DNA of 64,000 nucleotides from Clostridioides sp. (GCA_031261505.1 JAISJN010000010.1:1-64000), one strand, 5' to 3'. Positions 27,637-37,746 are shown, counted from the first letter of the stretch. The notes: generated from the letters alone by a model not told the origin. Made by a program: numbers and translations.

Positions 27637-27678
27637 AGCTGCTCCATAGAGTCGTGTTTATGAATTTATGGAGCAGCT
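27637..27678. terminator. Stem-loop between convergent genes
   Basis: A perfect 12-bp stem (AGCTGCTCCATA and its complement) with an 18-nt loop lies between the 26986 gene and the LysR gene, which converge. There is no clear T-run, so it may only be an mRNA end-protecting hairpin. Confidence 0.5.
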
Positions 27679-27709
27679 TGAATACATGGAGAATAATATA
27701 TAACACATC

Positions 27710-28603
27710 CTAATTTTGAAAATAATCTACAATGAAATCGAAAACAAACTGATCAGCATGCGTATAATGCTTCTTATTCAACCTACATAATACAACCTTC
27801 CACTGAATCGGATCCTTAAAATATTTCATAACAATTCTATCGTGATTGAAGATATCGTACATTGGCGCAGGCAAAATCGTCACCAAATCTGAATCAATAG
27901 TGGAAAGCATAAGATAATCCCAAGAGCTGGACATAAGAGTACGGCTTGGTATAATACCTTCATTTTTGCATTTTTCGACGATTTTATGATGTATCATAAA
28001 TGAGTGATCAAATATAGCTAAAAACTTATCAGATAAATCCCACCATTCGAGTTCATCATTATTGCATAAGGGGTTATCCTTATCCATAAATCCTGTCAAT
28101 ACATCTTCTCTGAGAGTATATTCAGTTACAAGTTCCTTATCTATGTAAGTTGGGCTAAGCAGCACAGCATAGTCAAGTTCTTGAAGAAGTAGCATCTTGC
28201 TAAGGTCAAATGCACCTCTCTCGACTATATCGAATTCTATTTCTGGATTGTTTATTATTAGTTTAGTCAAAACCTCTGAAAAAACCATGCTTAGGACTAG
28301 AGGAGGTATTCCTATCCTCACCTTACCTTTTAGTAGATGAGAATCTTCCCTGAGAGAATCCATCATCAAGTTGTATTCTTTAAGTACATTTTTAGCGCTG
28401 ACATAAAAATGTTCACCAGCTAAAGTTAAGTTTTTTAACCTGCCCTTTTGTCTTTCAAAAAGGACGATATTTTCATCGAGTTCAAATTTTTTGATAACCT
28501 GGCTCAGAGCTGGTTGAGATACGTGAAGTTTCTTAGATGCATTTGATATATTAAAATCCGAGTCCACTATTTCAACAAAATAAGTTAAATGGTTTATATC
28601 CAT
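27710..28603 (-). CDS. LysR-family transcriptional regulator
   Basis: This 297-residue protein has an N-terminal winged helix (MDINHLTYFVEIVDSDFNIS, then ASKKLHVSQPALSQVIKKFE) and a type 2 periplasmic-binding-like effector domain. The start at 28603 is preferred, with AGAGGTG six bases upstream; an in-frame GTG lies three codons earlier. It diverges from the thiolase/CoA-transferase operon and probably controls it through the palindrome at 28689-28713 in response to a pathway acid or acyl-CoA. Confidence 0.9.
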   Translation of the reverse strand: MDINHLTYFVEIVDSDFNISNASKKLHVSQPALSQVIKKFELDENIVLFERQKGRLKNLTLAGEHFYVSAKNVLKEYNLMMDSLREDSHLLKGKVRIGIPPLVLSMVFSEVLTKLIINNPEIEFDIVERGAFDLSKMLLLQELDYAVLLSPTYIDKELVTEYTLREDVLTGFMDKDNPLCNNDELEWWDLSDKFLAIFDHSFMIHHKIVEKCKNEGIIPSRTLMSSSWDYLMLSTIDSDLVTILPAPMYDIFNHDRIVMKYFKDPIQWKVVLCRLNKKHYTHADQFVFDFIVDYFQN

Positions 28604-28688
28604 TATAATCACCTCTTTTCAAATAAAATTCTCGCCTATATTTTGCTTAGGCATATTTATAGATATGATATCTGTCTGATTATTCGCT

Positions 28689-28713
28689 AAACTATAAGCT
28701 ATACTTATAGTTT
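28689..28713. promoter_or_regulatory. Probable LysR operator (perfect 10-bp inverted repeat)
   Basis: The arm AAACTATAAG is repeated as its exact complement after five bases, in the intergenic region between the divergent LysR gene and the thiolase gene. The arrangement contains T-N11-A LysR-box spacing. A TATAAT box at 28715-28720 lies directly next to it, on the thiolase side. Confidence 0.65.
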
Positions 28714-28837
28714 ATATAATATTTACGACTTAGACAAGTAAAAAATATAATAGTATATTTGACTTAAGGTACAACTTGATGAAAATAGTTAGAAATTGTA
28801 ACGAGTTAAAAATTATTGACAAATAAGGAGGATATAT

Positions 28838-30031
28838 ATGAGAGATGTTGTGATTGTATCTGCAGTTAGGACTCCAATAGGAACCTTTGGAGGAGTATTT
28901 AAAGATGTAAGTGCAGTAGATTTAGGAGCAGTAGTGGTTAAAGAAGCTATTTCTCGTATAGGATTAGATTCGTCGATGATTGACGAGGTTATTTTAGGAA
29001 ATGTATTGCAAGCCGGTCTTGGACAAAATGTTGCGAGACAAGTTTCAGTCAAGGCGGGTATACCAGTAGAGGTACCAAGTTATACAGTAAATAAGGTATG
29101 TGGTTCTGGTCTAAAGACAGTTCAGCTAGCAGCACAGTCAATCGCATGTGGAGAAAACGATATTGTAGTGGCTGGTGGAACTGAAAATATGAGTAGAGCG
29201 CCATATCTAATGAACTCGGCTAGATACGGTAGCAAAATGGGTGATGTGAATATGGAAGACAGCATGCTAAAGGATGGGCTAGCAGATGCATTCGAGGGAT
29301 ACCACATGGGAATTACAGCAGAAAACATAGCAGAAAAATTTAATATAACGAGAGAAATGCAAGACGAATTAGCCTTACAAAGCCAGTTAAAAGCAGAAGT
29401 AGCGATTAAAAACGGCATATTCAAAGATGAAATCGTGCCAATAGAAATTAGAAAAAGAAACACAGTGGAAACAGTTGATATAGACGAGCATCCTAGAATG
29501 GGTATGACAATAGAAAATTTGAAGAAATTAAAACCTGCATTTAAGAAAGATGGAACTGTCACAGCGGGTAATGCATCAGGAATAAATGATGGAGCTGCAG
29601 TTCTAGTGTTGATGAGCGATGAAAAAGCTCGAAATTTGGGTATAAAACCATTAGCTAAGATAATAGCTAGTTCATCAGCTGGGGTAGAGCCTTCAATCAT
29701 GGGAACTGGACCAATACCAGCAGCAAAAAAAACACTTCAAAAATCTGGGTTGACTATGGAGGATATAGATTTAGTCGAAGCAAACGAAGCATTTGCAGTT
29801 CAAGCCTTATCAGTTATAAATGGATTGAATATAGATTTATCAAAGGTAAATGTAAATGGTGGAGCAATAGCACTGGGACATCCTCTTGGGGCAAGTGGGG
29901 CAAGAATTCTCGTAACATTAATTCACGAGATGCGAAGAAGAAAGGTCAAAAATGGTCTGGCAACTCTTTGTATAGGTGGAGGACAGGGTATTGCGATGGT
30001 AGTATCGAGAATAGGAGGAGATTATGAATAA
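28838..30031 (+). CDS. atoB: Acetyl-CoA acetyltransferase (thiolase)
   Basis: This 397-residue thiolase has all active-site residues: Cys88 in [11 protein letters not shown], the NEAFA loop, His348 in [16 protein letters not shown] and Cys378 in CIGGGQG. It interconverts two acetyl-CoA and acetoacetyl-CoA. AAGGAGG precedes the ATG. It leads an operon and overlaps the CoA-transferase A gene by eight bases. In this context it most likely runs in the thiolytic direction, releasing acetyl-CoA from acetoacetyl-CoA. Confidence 0.94.
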   Translation: MRDVVIVSAVRTPIGTFGGVFKDVSAVDLGAVVVKEAISRIGLDSSMIDEVILGNVLQAGLGQNVARQVSVKAGIPVEVPSYTVNKVCGSGLKTVQLAAQSIACGENDIVVAGGTENMSRAPYLMNSARYGSKMGDVNMEDSMLKDGLADAFEGYHMGITAENIAEKFNITREMQDELALQSQLKAEVAIKNGIFKDEIVPIEIRKRNTVETVDIDEHPRMGMTIENLKKLKPAFKKDGTVTAGNASGINDGAAVLVLMSDEKARNLGIKPLAKIIASSSAGVEPSIMGTGPIPAAKKTLQKSGLTMEDIDLVEANEAFAVQALSVINGLNIDLSKVNVNGGAIALGHPLGASGARILVTLIHEMRRRKVKNGLATLCIGGGQGIAMVVSRIGGDYE

Positions 30032-30686
30032 GGTAGTGAGCGCTCAAACAGCATTATCACACGTTAAAGATGGATGTACAATAATGGTCGGCGGTTTCAT
30101 GGCAAACGGCACGCCGGAAACTTTGATAGATAAATTATGTAAAAATAAAACTAAAGACTTAACTTTAATTTGTAATGATACGGCATTTGTTGATAGAGGT
30201 GTCGGTAAAATGGTAGTGAACAAACAATTCAAAAAGATAATAGCATCACATATAGGATTAAATAAAGAAACAGGGAGACAGATGAATGCATTTGAAACAG
30301 AGGTAGAACTAATTCCACAGGGAACTCTCGCTGAACAAATTCGTTCAGCTGGATTCGGACTTGGTGGAGTCCTTACTAAAACTGGCTTAGGAACTCTAGT
30401 TGAGCAAGGTAAGGAAAAAGTAACTGTTGAAGGAGAAGAATTTATTCTGGAAAAACCGATCTCTGCAGATATTGCAATAATATTTGCATCTAAAGCAGAT
30501 AAGGCAGGAAATCTAGTATACAAAGGTTCTATGAATAATTTCAACAATCTAATGGCATCAGCTGCAAAGATTACGATAGTTGAGGTAGATGAAATAGTTG
30601 AAGTTGGAGAAATCAATCAAAATGAAGTCGTGACTCCAGGTATTTTCATAGATTTTATAGTAGAGGGAGGGAATTCAATTGGATAA
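30024..30686 (+). CDS. atoD: 3-oxoacid/acetate CoA-transferase subunit A
   Basis: This 220-residue alpha subunit has the CoA-transferase start [17 protein letters not shown] and the conserved [14 protein letters not shown] loop. With subunit B it moves CoA between acids such as acetoacetate, acetate or butyrate. It overlaps its neighbours on both sides (8 bases each), meaning tight translational coupling. The preferred acid cannot be read from the sequence. Confidence 0.93.
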   Translation: MNKVVSAQTALSHVKDGCTIMVGGFMANGTPETLIDKLCKNKTKDLTLICNDTAFVDRGVGKMVVNKQFKKIIASHIGLNKETGRQMNAFETEVELIPQGTLAEQIRSAGFGLGGVLTKTGLGTLVEQGKEKVTVEGEEFILEKPISADIAIIFASKADKAGNLVYKGSMNNFNNLMASAAKITIVEVDEIVEVGEINQNEVVTPGIFIDFIVEGGNSIG

Positions 30687-31329
30687 GGCACAAATGCAAG
30701 AGTATATAGCAAAGAGGGTAGCTAAAGAATTGGTCGATGGATCAGTAGTTAACCTAGGGATAGGTCTACCAACGAAGGTTGCAAACTACTTACCTGATGA
30801 TGTAACTGTCGTACTGCAGTCTGAAAATGGGTTTTTAGGACTAGGTGCAGCAGATGATTTAGGCGATGAGACTGTGGTAAATGCAGGAGGTCAACCAGTT
30901 ACAATACTAGAAGGGGGATGTTTCTTCGACAGTGCGACCTCATTTGGGATAATAAGAGGTGGACATGTCGATGTTACAGTGCTCGGCTCACTTCAAGTAG
31001 ATGCTGAGGGAAATATAGCCAATTACATGATTCCTGGAAAAATGGTACCAGGCATGGGTGGAGCAATGGACCTAGTGACAGGTGCAAAGAAGGTGATAGT
31101 AGCAATGGAACACACTCAGAAGGGATCCCCAAAGATACTTGGTGAATGCACATTGCCGCTTACAGGCAGAAATGTGGTAGACCTAATAGTGACGGAAATG
31201 GGTGTGATAGAAGTTACTAAAAATGGACTAGTTTTAAAGGAAATCAACCCAGAGTTTACGGTAGAGGACGTTATTTCAAATACCGAGGCAAAATTAACAA
31301 TATCAGAAGATTTGAGAAAATCAAGATAA
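30679..31329 (+). CDS. atoA: 3-oxoacid/acetate CoA-transferase subunit B
   Basis: This 216-residue beta subunit carries the catalytic glutamate in the SENGFLGLG motif (Glu49), which forms the glutamyl-CoA intermediate, and the [15 protein letters not shown] segment. It starts at a TTG inside the end of atoD, with GAGGGAGGG upstream. The subunits form a heteromeric enzyme in the cytoplasm. Confidence 0.94.
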   Translation: MDKAQMQEYIAKRVAKELVDGSVVNLGIGLPTKVANYLPDDVTVVLQSENGFLGLGAADDLGDETVVNAGGQPVTILEGGCFFDSATSFGIIRGGHVDVTVLGSLQVDAEGNIANYMIPGKMVPGMGGAMDLVTGAKKVIVAMEHTQKGSPKILGECTLPLTGRNVVDLIVTEMGVIEVTKNGLVLKEINPEFTVEDVISNTEAKLTISEDLRKSR

Positions 31330-31373
31330 CTATATATAACCTTGGATAATTTATCAAAAGAGGAGGAGTAGAT

Positions 31374-32726
31374 ATGAAAAAAATCAGGATAGCAAGTGGA
31401 GCTGGATATGCAGGAGACCGCATAGAGCCGGCTGTAGAACTAATGGAAAAAGGCAATATAGACTATATTATATTTGAATGCCTTGCAGAACGAACTATAG
31501 CTATAGGGCAGATGGACAAATTAAAAGACCCGACGAAGGGGTACAATCAATTACTAGAAAATAGAATGAGAAAAATACTAGGTCTAGTAAAAGAAAATGG
31601 AATAAAAGTTATAACTAACATGGGCGCGGCAAATCCGCTCTCAGCAGTAGATAAGACTGTTGAAATAGCAAAAGAACTAGGAATAACTGGGATTAAGATA
31701 GCAGCTGTAACAGGTGACGATATATCTTCAAGTATATCAGATTACTACGAAGAAGACGTGCTTGAACTAGATTGTAAATTAGGCGAAATAAAAGAAAATT
31801 TAGTATCTACTAACGTGTATATAGGTGCAGAAGGAATAATAGAAGCATTGGAAAATGGTGCAGATATCGTTATAACAGGACGTGTTGCAGATCCAGCCCT
31901 AACAATAGGCCCTCTTAGACATGAATTTGGTTGGAATATAGATGAAAATATATATCAAATGGGACAGGCTACACTTGCAGGCCATTTGTTAGAATGCGCT
32001 GGGCAGGTTACGGGAGGATACTTTGCAGACCCTGGGATTAGAGATGTAGAAGGACTTGAAAGACTAGGATTTCCAATAGTTGAAATAGATCAAGAAGGCG
32101 AATTCACAGTAAGTAAGGTAGAAGGTTCCGGGGGACTAGTGACAGTGGAAACTTGTACAGAACAGCTAGTATACGAGATACACAATCCAGAAAGATATAT
32201 GACACCGGATTCAATAGCAGATTTCTCTAAAGTTAAGTTTGAACAAAAATCTAAAGATGTAGTAGGGGTGAGCAATGCGACAAGCCATGGTAAGCCAGAG
32301 ACTTTAAAAGCTAGTATAGGTTACAAAGACTGCTTTATTGGTGAAGGCGAAATAAGCTATGGAGGAACTAATTCATTAGCTAAAGCGAAATTGGCAGCGG
32401 ATATAATCTTAAAGCGATTAGATATAGCAGGTGTTGAGAGGCAAGAAGAGAGAGTTGAATATATAGGATACAATTCACTTTATGGAGATGCTATCAGCAA
32501 TCAATACGCACCAGAAACGTTTTCAGAAATAAGGCTTAGAGTAAGTGCAAGGACTAAGGACAGAAAAAATGCTGATTTAATAGGAAATGAAATAGAAGCA
32601 TTGTACACAAATGGACCAGCTGGTGGAGGTGGAGCGACTAAAAGAGTTTCAGAAATCGTATCTGTTTGCTCAGTATTTGTTCCAAGGGAAGCAGTAAAAG
32701 TAGAAGTAAGCTATAAGGAGGTCTAG
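31374..32726 (+). CDS. AtuA-family (DUF1446) acyl-substrate enzyme, large protein
   Basis: This 450-residue protein matches the AtuA/DUF1446 family. It has a GAGYAGDRIEPAVELMEKGNIDYI start, ITNMGAANPLSAVDKTVEIA, and VITGRVADPALTIGPLRHEFGW. In pseudomonads AtuA belongs to acyclic-terpene degradation, but its reaction is poorly defined and the family is much broader. AGAGGAGG precedes the ATG. It is coupled to the small protein at 32730, which matches a domain fused to it in other bacteria. Confidence 0.85.
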   Translation: MKKIRIASGAGYAGDRIEPAVELMEKGNIDYIIFECLAERTIAIGQMDKLKDPTKGYNQLLENRMRKILGLVKENGIKVITNMGAANPLSAVDKTVEIAKELGITGIKIAAVTGDDISSSISDYYEEDVLELDCKLGEIKENLVSTNVYIGAEGIIEALENGADIVITGRVADPALTIGPLRHEFGWNIDENIYQMGQATLAGHLLECAGQVTGGYFADPGIRDVEGLERLGFPIVEIDQEGEFTVSKVEGSGGLVTVETCTEQLVYEIHNPERYMTPDSIADFSKVKFEQKSKDVVGVSNATSHGKPETLKASIGYKDCFIGEGEISYGGTNSLAKAKLAADIILKRLDIAGVERQEERVEYIGYNSLYGDAISNQYAPETFSEIRLRVSARTKDRKNADLIGNEIEALYTNGPAGGGGATKRVSEIVSVCSVFVPREAVKVEVSYKEV

Positions 32727-32729
32727 GGT

Positions 32730-33029
32730 ATGAAATTAAAAGACATAGCACATGGAAGAACTGGAGATAAAGGCGATATATCAAATATATCGGTAATATC
32801 GTATAAGGCAGAAGACTTCGATTTAATAAAGGAAAAAGTAACGGCGGAAGTGGTTAAAGAATATTTTAAAGACATCTGTCATGGAGAAGTTGTTCGTTAT
32901 GAATTAGAAAATGTACATGCATTAAATTTTGTACTAGATAAAGCATTAGGCGGTGGGGTAACGAGAAGTCTAGCCTTGGATAAGCATGGGAAATCACTGA
33001 GCATGGCTCTTATGGAGATGGAAATTTAA
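32730..33029 (+). CDS. AtuA C-terminal-like small subunit
   Basis: This 99-residue protein begins MKLKDIAHGRTGDKGDISNIS and contains VVRYELENVHALNFVLDKAL and GGGVTRSL, matching the C-terminal ferredoxin-like domain that is fused to AtuA in many species. Here it is a separate gene starting three bases after the large protein, with AAGGAGG upstream. The two probably form one enzyme. A dispersed repeat begins on its stop codon. Confidence 0.82.
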   Translation: MKLKDIAHGRTGDKGDISNISVISYKAEDFDLIKEKVTAEVVKEYFKDICHGEVVRYELENVHALNFVLDKALGGGVTRSLALDKHGKSLSMALMEMEI

Positions 33030-33125
33030 CTTGAGATAATTTCCCACGCATCTATAGGTGGAGGCAGGGATCTAATTTTAGTGAGGGGTTGAAATCCCTC
33101 GCTGAAATAATTGAATATCATCTAA
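33027..33125 (+). repeat. Dispersed two-hairpin repeat overlapping a stop codon
   Basis: The left end TAACTTGAGATAAT begins at the TAA stop of the AtuA small protein. Hairpin 2 is GTGAGGG...CCCTCGC with compensated arms, and the right end is AATTGAATATCATCTAA. It separates the AtuA pair from the permease gene, so it may affect expression of the last gene. Confidence 0.8.
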
Positions 33126-33159
33126 AATCAATAAAAAATATATAAAACATGGAGGATAT

Positions 33160-34461
33160 ATGTTAGCATTTCTAGGATTTTTAACTATAGTAGTATTATT
33201 GGCATTAATAATGACGAAAAAAGCGTCACCTACAGTAGCACTGATAGGAGTGCCGATAATTACAGCTCTAATTGCTGGATCAGGTTTAAAAATAGGCGAA
33301 TTTATGACAAGTGGAATACAGAGTATTGCACCCACAGGTGTAATGTTTATATTTGCCATATTATTCTTCGGTATATTGAGCGATGCAGGAACTTTTGATC
33401 CTATTATATCAAAAATAATAAATACTGTAGGTACAGACCCGGTTAAAATAGTTGTTGGAACAGCAATACTGGCAATGATCGTACATCTTGACGGTTCAGG
33501 AGCAGTGACGTTTTTAATAACAATACCAGCTATGTTACCACTTTACGACGCAATAGGAATGAAAAGAACTACCTTGGCGACAGTAACAGCCCTAGGGGCG
33601 GGTACTATGAACATACTTCCTTGGGGAGGTCCTACGATAAGAGCAGCTTCAACCCTCGGGGTAAGCCCGATAGAATTATTTTCACCAATGCTCATACCAT
33701 TCGGTGTCGGAATAATATTCGTATTATTTGCAGCATTTTGGCTTGGTAAAAAAGAACAGGTTAGGTTAGGAAGTATAGAGAATGTAAGAGAGATAATAAA
33801 TACAACTCAAATGGATGAAGAAAAGGCAAGACTTGCAAGACCAAAGTTATTTGCAGTAAATATTATACTTATAATAGCGGCAATAGCGACTATGATAATG
33901 GTCAAAGAACTGCCACCACATGTAGTCTTCATGGTTGGATTCTGCTTGGCAATACTTATAAACTACCCGTCGGTAAAAGATCAGGGAGAGCGAATAAATG
34001 CTCATGCAAAAGAAGCTCTGATGATGGCGAGTGTATTATTTGCAGCAGGTTCTTTCACGGGAATAATGCAGGGCTCAGGTATGATAAAGGCTATGGCTGA
34101 CGTAGCAGTAACTCTAATACCACAGTCGATAGGTAGACTTCTACCAGTGCTTACGGGGGTATTGGCAATGCCACTCAGCCTGCTATTCGATCCGGATTCA
34201 TTCTACTTCGGAATATTACCAGTACTTACGAAGACAGCAGGAAGCTTTGGTGTAGATAGTATTATGATAGGCAGAGCAGCTATTCTAGGACAGATGACAA
34301 CTGGATTCCCAGTGAGTCCACTTACAGCAGCCACCTTCCTATTAACCGGACTTACAGGAATAGATCTTGGAGAGCATCAGAAGAAGACGATTCCTCTAGC
34401 CTTCTCGGGCACTATAATAATGCTTGTGGTCTCAATACTAATAGGAAAAATCTCTATTTAA
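33160..34461 (+). CDS. CitMHS-family organic acid permease
   Basis: This 433-residue integral membrane protein has about 11-12 hydrophobic helices and CitMHS hallmarks: LFFGILSDAGTFDPIISKI, MIVHLDGSGAVTFLITIPAMLPLY, and ALGAGTMNILPWGGPTIRAAS. Characterised members move citrate with a divalent metal or protons. GGAGG precedes the ATG. As the last gene of the operon it probably imports the acid fed to the AtuA and CoA-transferase enzymes. Which acid is unknown. Confidence 0.9.
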   Translation: MLAFLGFLTIVVLLALIMTKKASPTVALIGVPIITALIAGSGLKIGEFMTSGIQSIAPTGVMFIFAILFFGILSDAGTFDPIISKIINTVGTDPVKIVVGTAILAMIVHLDGSGAVTFLITIPAMLPLYDAIGMKRTTLATVTALGAGTMNILPWGGPTIRAASTLGVSPIELFSPMLIPFGVGIIFVLFAAFWLGKKEQVRLGSIENVREIINTTQMDEEKARLARPKLFAVNIILIIAAIATMIMVKELPPHVVFMVGFCLAILINYPSVKDQGERINAHAKEALMMASVLFAAGSFTGIMQGSGMIKAMADVAVTLIPQSIGRLLPVLTGVLAMPLSLLFDPDSFYFGILPVLTKTAGSFGVDSIMIGRAAILGQMTTGFPVSPLTAATFLLTGLTGIDLGEHQKKTIPLAFSGTIIMLVVSILIGKISI

Positions 34462-34593
34462 GTAATTTTAAATATCGCGAATATCGAATTGAGAATTAAG
34501 GATTACGAATCGATAATAAAGCAGGGATTATGAATCCATAATTGAGAATCAAGAATCAGGGACAAGCAATTGATAATAAGTAGTAAAAAATAA

Positions 34594-34643
34594 AATAAAC
34601 CTACCAAAAATCGAGATACAAATAGATTTTTGGTAGGTTTATT
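34594..34643. terminator. Bidirectional terminator between the permease and gap genes
   Basis: A perfect 19-bp stem (AATAAACCTACCAAAAATC and its complement) with a 12-nt loop lies between two convergent genes. It is flanked by T-rich sequence to the right and A-rich sequence to the left, so it can end both transcripts. Confidence 0.85.
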
Positions 34644-34647
34644 TTTA

Positions 34648-35661
34648 TTATTTAGATTTCGATAGGGTTGCAACGTGTTCAAGTAACCTAACAAGCTGTG
34701 AAGTATACGACATTTCATTATCGTACCACGATACGACTTTAACGAGTTGGGCACCGTTAACCTCAACGACATCGGTTTGAGTTGCGTCGAACAATGAACC
34801 AAAATGAATGCCTACTATATCGGAAGATACTAATTCTTCTTCTGTATATCCAAATGATTCATTTGAGGCGTTTCGCATGACTTTGTTTATTTCTTCTACA
34901 CTAGTATCCTTTTCCAAGGTACATATAAGCTCTGTCACTGAGCCAGTCGGAACGGGAACTCTCTGTGCAGATCCGTCCAGTTTTCCCTTTAATTCTGGAA
35001 TAACCTCTCCTATAGCCTTGGCTGCTCCAGTACTGTTTGGAACTATGTTGTTCGCAGCCGACCTAGCCCTTCTGAAATCGCCCTTAGGATGTGGTGAATC
35101 TAAGGTATTCTGGTCGTTTGTATAGGCGTGTATAGTCGTCATAAATCCTTTTTGGATCGTGAAATTATCGTGCAATGCCTTAGCCATCGGAGCTAGACAG
35201 TTTGTCGTACACGAAGCGCCAGAGATTACGTCCTCAGTGCCGTCTAGTGATTTATGATTTGTATTGTATACTATAGTTTTAATACCTTCGCCAGCTGGTG
35301 CAGAGATTATAACTTTTTTGGCTCCAGCCTTGAGATGAGCACTTGCCTTTTCTTTTGTGGTGAAAAATCCCGTGCATTCAAGTATGATTTCAGCATCTAG
35401 GTCAAGCCAAGGTATATCCTCAGGATTTCTCTGCGAAGAGACTGGAATTTCTTTGTCTTTTACTATTAGAGAGTTTCCTTTGACTCGAACGTCGTATTTG
35501 AAATTTCCCTGAGTGGTGTCGTGTTTCAAGAGGTAGGCGAGCATATCTACATTGGTTAGATCGTTTATGCCTACGATTTCAAATACATCTGGTCTTTCCA
35601 TCATCACTCTAAATGCAAGTTTTCCTATTCTACCAAATCCGTTAATTCCTACTTTGATCAA
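34648..35661 (-). CDS. gap: Glyceraldehyde-3-phosphate dehydrogenase
   Basis: This 337-residue NAD-dependent enzyme of glycolysis starts [18 protein letters not shown], the Rossmann motif. It has the catalytic Cys151 in [12 protein letters not shown], with the His in [13 protein letters not shown]. The C-terminal [16 protein letters not shown] is typical. It is monocistronic, with AGGAGG upstream and a strong terminator immediately after the stop. No regulator gene (cggR) or other glycolytic genes are adjacent. Confidence 0.97.
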   Translation of the reverse strand: MIKVGINGFGRIGKLAFRVMMERPDVFEIVGINDLTNVDMLAYLLKHDTTQGNFKYDVRVKGNSLIVKDKEIPVSSQRNPEDIPWLDLDAEIILECTGFFTTKEKASAHLKAGAKKVIISAPAGEGIKTIVYNTNHKSLDGTEDVISGASCTTNCLAPMAKALHDNFTIQKGFMTTIHAYTNDQNTLDSPHPKGDFRRARSAANNIVPNSTGAAKAIGEVIPELKGKLDGSAQRVPVPTGSVTELICTLEKDTSVEEINKVMRNASNESFGYTEEELVSSDIVGIHFGSLFDATQTDVVEVNGAQLVKVVSWYDNEMSYTSQLVRLLEHVATLSKSK

Positions 35662-35902
35662 TTTTTTACCTCCTGATTAAAATTTAATGGTGATTCAAGT
35701 TTTTCAATGTGATTTTGACAACATCGAAATGAGATATATCCACATAAGAATTTGATTGTGGACATTTATATAAAGTTATAAATTTATTGTTTACCCAATC
35801 AATTTTTTTATTCCTGACAGAGCCGTTTTACTTTGTGTTCGAATTTTCTCAAAAACATTGTAAATGTGTAAAATTCGTATTATTATATTAATATGGGATT
35901 GA

Positions 35903-36551
35903 GATATACCAACAGGTGTAATCGCTGATAAATACGGAAGAAAGGTTTCAGTTTTACTCGGAGTAGTATCGTATCTGATATATGATTTAATATTCGTATT
36001 GACGAATAATTTCTTAGTACTTGTCTTTGCACAGATATTTGGTGGATTATCTACATGTCTTAACTCTGGAGCGATTGAATCATGGGCAGTTGAAAATTCA
36101 GATGAACCAATGGAGCAACTATTTTCTACAGCGAGCTCGATAAGCTATTTCTCTGGATTTTTCTGTGGAATATTCGGTGCATTTTTGGCAAGTATAAACT
36201 ACTCTTTGCTGTGCATACTTAGTATAGTCTTCGCTGTTATGCTTATAGTACTCATAATAACGAGGATGAAGGAAAAGCCAAACGAACAAAGGCGTGCAGA
36301 TTCAGATTATAGCATAACTAATAGATTCTGCGCTTTCACAGATAGGAATGTGTATAGGTCTAGTGGTGACAGGCAGTATAAGTAAAAACTTCACGGATCT
36401 GTACTCAAATCAAATGCCTATAAGGGTGTCTTGGATCTTATGTGGAGCGGTTGCGATATTAGCTTTTCTAGTATTAAGGGTTGTGAAAATTAAACAGGAT
36501 AAACATAGCATAAGCGATGTCGATGGGAATGAACTTAAAACGAGTGATTAA
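35903..36551 (+). pseudogene. MFS transporter remnant
   Basis: The translation starts abruptly with IPTGVIADKYGRKVSVLLG, the loop between helices 2 and 3 of a drug-efflux MFS protein. It continues through three or four helices to about 36290. The frame then changes, and a last helix follows (VSWILCGAVAILAFLVLRV, to 36551). The N-terminus and several central helices are missing. It cannot be a functional transporter. Confidence 0.82.
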
Positions 36552-36571
36552 ATAGAAAGAAGTGGTGATAT

Positions 36572-37267
36572 ATGGTGAAATTTAATATTATAGAGTTAGA
36601 AAATGAAATTTCTATAGACGAATATATGGAAAAATACAACGACGTAGAAAAATTTCTAGGATATTGTGAGGCATGTCCAAACTATTCAAAAACGTGGTCG
36701 TGTCCGCCGTTTGACTTTAATGTAGAAGATTTTTTAAAGGAATATAAAAATCTAAAGATAATAGGAAAGAAGATAGAGATATCAGAGTCAGAAAATGAAA
36801 GAGGTATGGAAATACAGACAGATATATCAGATGATAAAATTAACAGAGATATAGAAAACAAAATAGGTAAAATAGAGGCAGATAAACAGGTCGGTGTAGA
36901 GAACAAGGCTAAAGAAGCTAAAGCTATAGAGAAGAAATATAGCGAAGATATAGAAATAAAAAAGGAGATGATCAAGAAAGAGTTGGAATATCAGAAGAAG
37001 TCGGTGCTAGGAGAATTACTAGAGCTAGAAAAACAAGATCCAAATATAAGAGCCTTGTCTATGGGGAGGTGTACGGAATGTGAAATCTGTACAAGACAAG
37101 AGGGGAAAGATTGTAGAAATAAAGATAAAATGAGGTATTCAATAGAGGCCTTGGGTGGAGATGTAGTAGGAATCACACAGGATTTACTTCACCATGAAAT
37201 CAAATGGTCAAAGGGCAATGAGATACCAGAATATTTCATACTCGTAGGTGGATTGTTAAGTAAATAA
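36572..37267 (+). CDS. DUF2284-family metal-binding protein with a charged insert
   Basis: This 231-residue protein carries two cysteine clusters, CEACPNYSKTWSCPP (about residues 32-46) and CTECEICTRQEGKDC near 168-182, which define DUF2284 and probably hold an Fe-S or other metal site. Between them, at about residues 75-150, lies a highly charged Lys/Glu coiled-coil stretch. The function of the family is not known. It starts 20 bp after the MFS remnant and is followed by a dispersed repeat. Confidence 0.82.
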   Translation: MVKFNIIELENEISIDEYMEKYNDVEKFLGYCEACPNYSKTWSCPPFDFNVEDFLKEYKNLKIIGKKIEISESENERGMEIQTDISDDKINRDIENKIGKIEADKQVGVENKAKEAKAIEKKYSEDIEIKKEMIKKELEYQKKSVLGELLELEKQDPNIRALSMGRCTECEICTRQEGKDCRNKDKMRYSIEALGGDVVGITQDLLHHEIKWSKGNEIPEYFILVGGLLSK

Positions 37268-37273
37268 AGAGTA

Positions 37274-37372
37274 TAACTTGAGATAAATATCCCCCACCTC
37301 TATAGGTGGCGGGCATAAATCTAATTTCAGTTGGGTAAAGTTCCCCACTGAAATCGTTGAATCACCATTTAA
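37274..37372 (+). repeat. Dispersed two-hairpin repeat, full copy (best example)
   Basis: The copy has TAACTTGAGATAAATAT, hairpin 1 (CCCCCACCTCTATAGGTGGC then GGG), CATAAATCTAATTTC, hairpin 2 (CAGTTGGG and CCCCACTG) and the right end ATCGTTGAATCACCATTTAA. It begins seven bases after the DUF2284 stop. Confidence 0.88.
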
Positions 37373-37411
37373 TAAAAAAGTAATTATTCAAAAATTCAAG
37401 GAGGCGTTTTT

Positions 37412-37741
37412 ATGCTCAATGAAACAAAAGAGGTAAAAGGATGGAACTGGGGTGCATTTATGTACAGTATAGTTTGGGGAATCGGGAACAAATGTTACCT
37501 ACCTCTACTATGTCTAATCCCAATATTCAACATAGTATGGGTGTTTGTCTGTGGTGCTAAGGGAAACGAATGGGCTTACAGAAACTCGGAATTAGATGCA
37601 GAAACTTTCATGGCTATCCAAGAAACTTGGAATAGAGCTGGGTTAGTAATGTTTATGATATCTCTGGCAGTGGTGGTATTGTGGATAATAATATTTATAC
37701 TTGGGATGTCTTCATTAAGCAATATAACTATAAATCTATAA
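37412..37741 (+). CDS. Small membrane protein
   Basis: This 109-residue protein has a short hydrophilic head (NETKEVKGWNWGAFMYSIVW), a hydrophobic pair around residues 26-50, and a C-terminal helix at 77-99. A WGIGNKCYLPLL segment followed by GAKGNEWAYRN appears in uncharacterised Firmicute membrane proteins, some labelled DUF2628-like. AAGGAGG precedes the ATG. No function can be given. Confidence 0.7.
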   Translation: MLNETKEVKGWNWGAFMYSIVWGIGNKCYLPLLCLIPIFNIVWVFVCGAKGNEWAYRNSELDAETFMAIQETWNRAGLVMFMISLAVVVLWIIIFILGMSSLSNITINL

Positions 37742-37746
37742 ATATA

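Noticed and set aside
29122-29700. A 192-codon minus-strand frame within the thiolase gene
   Set aside because: It is antisense to a conserved enzyme, with no ribosome site or motif.
30044-30616. A 190-codon frame on the minus strand within the CoA-transferase gene
   Set aside because: It is antisense to a clear gene, with a composition typical of a shadow frame.
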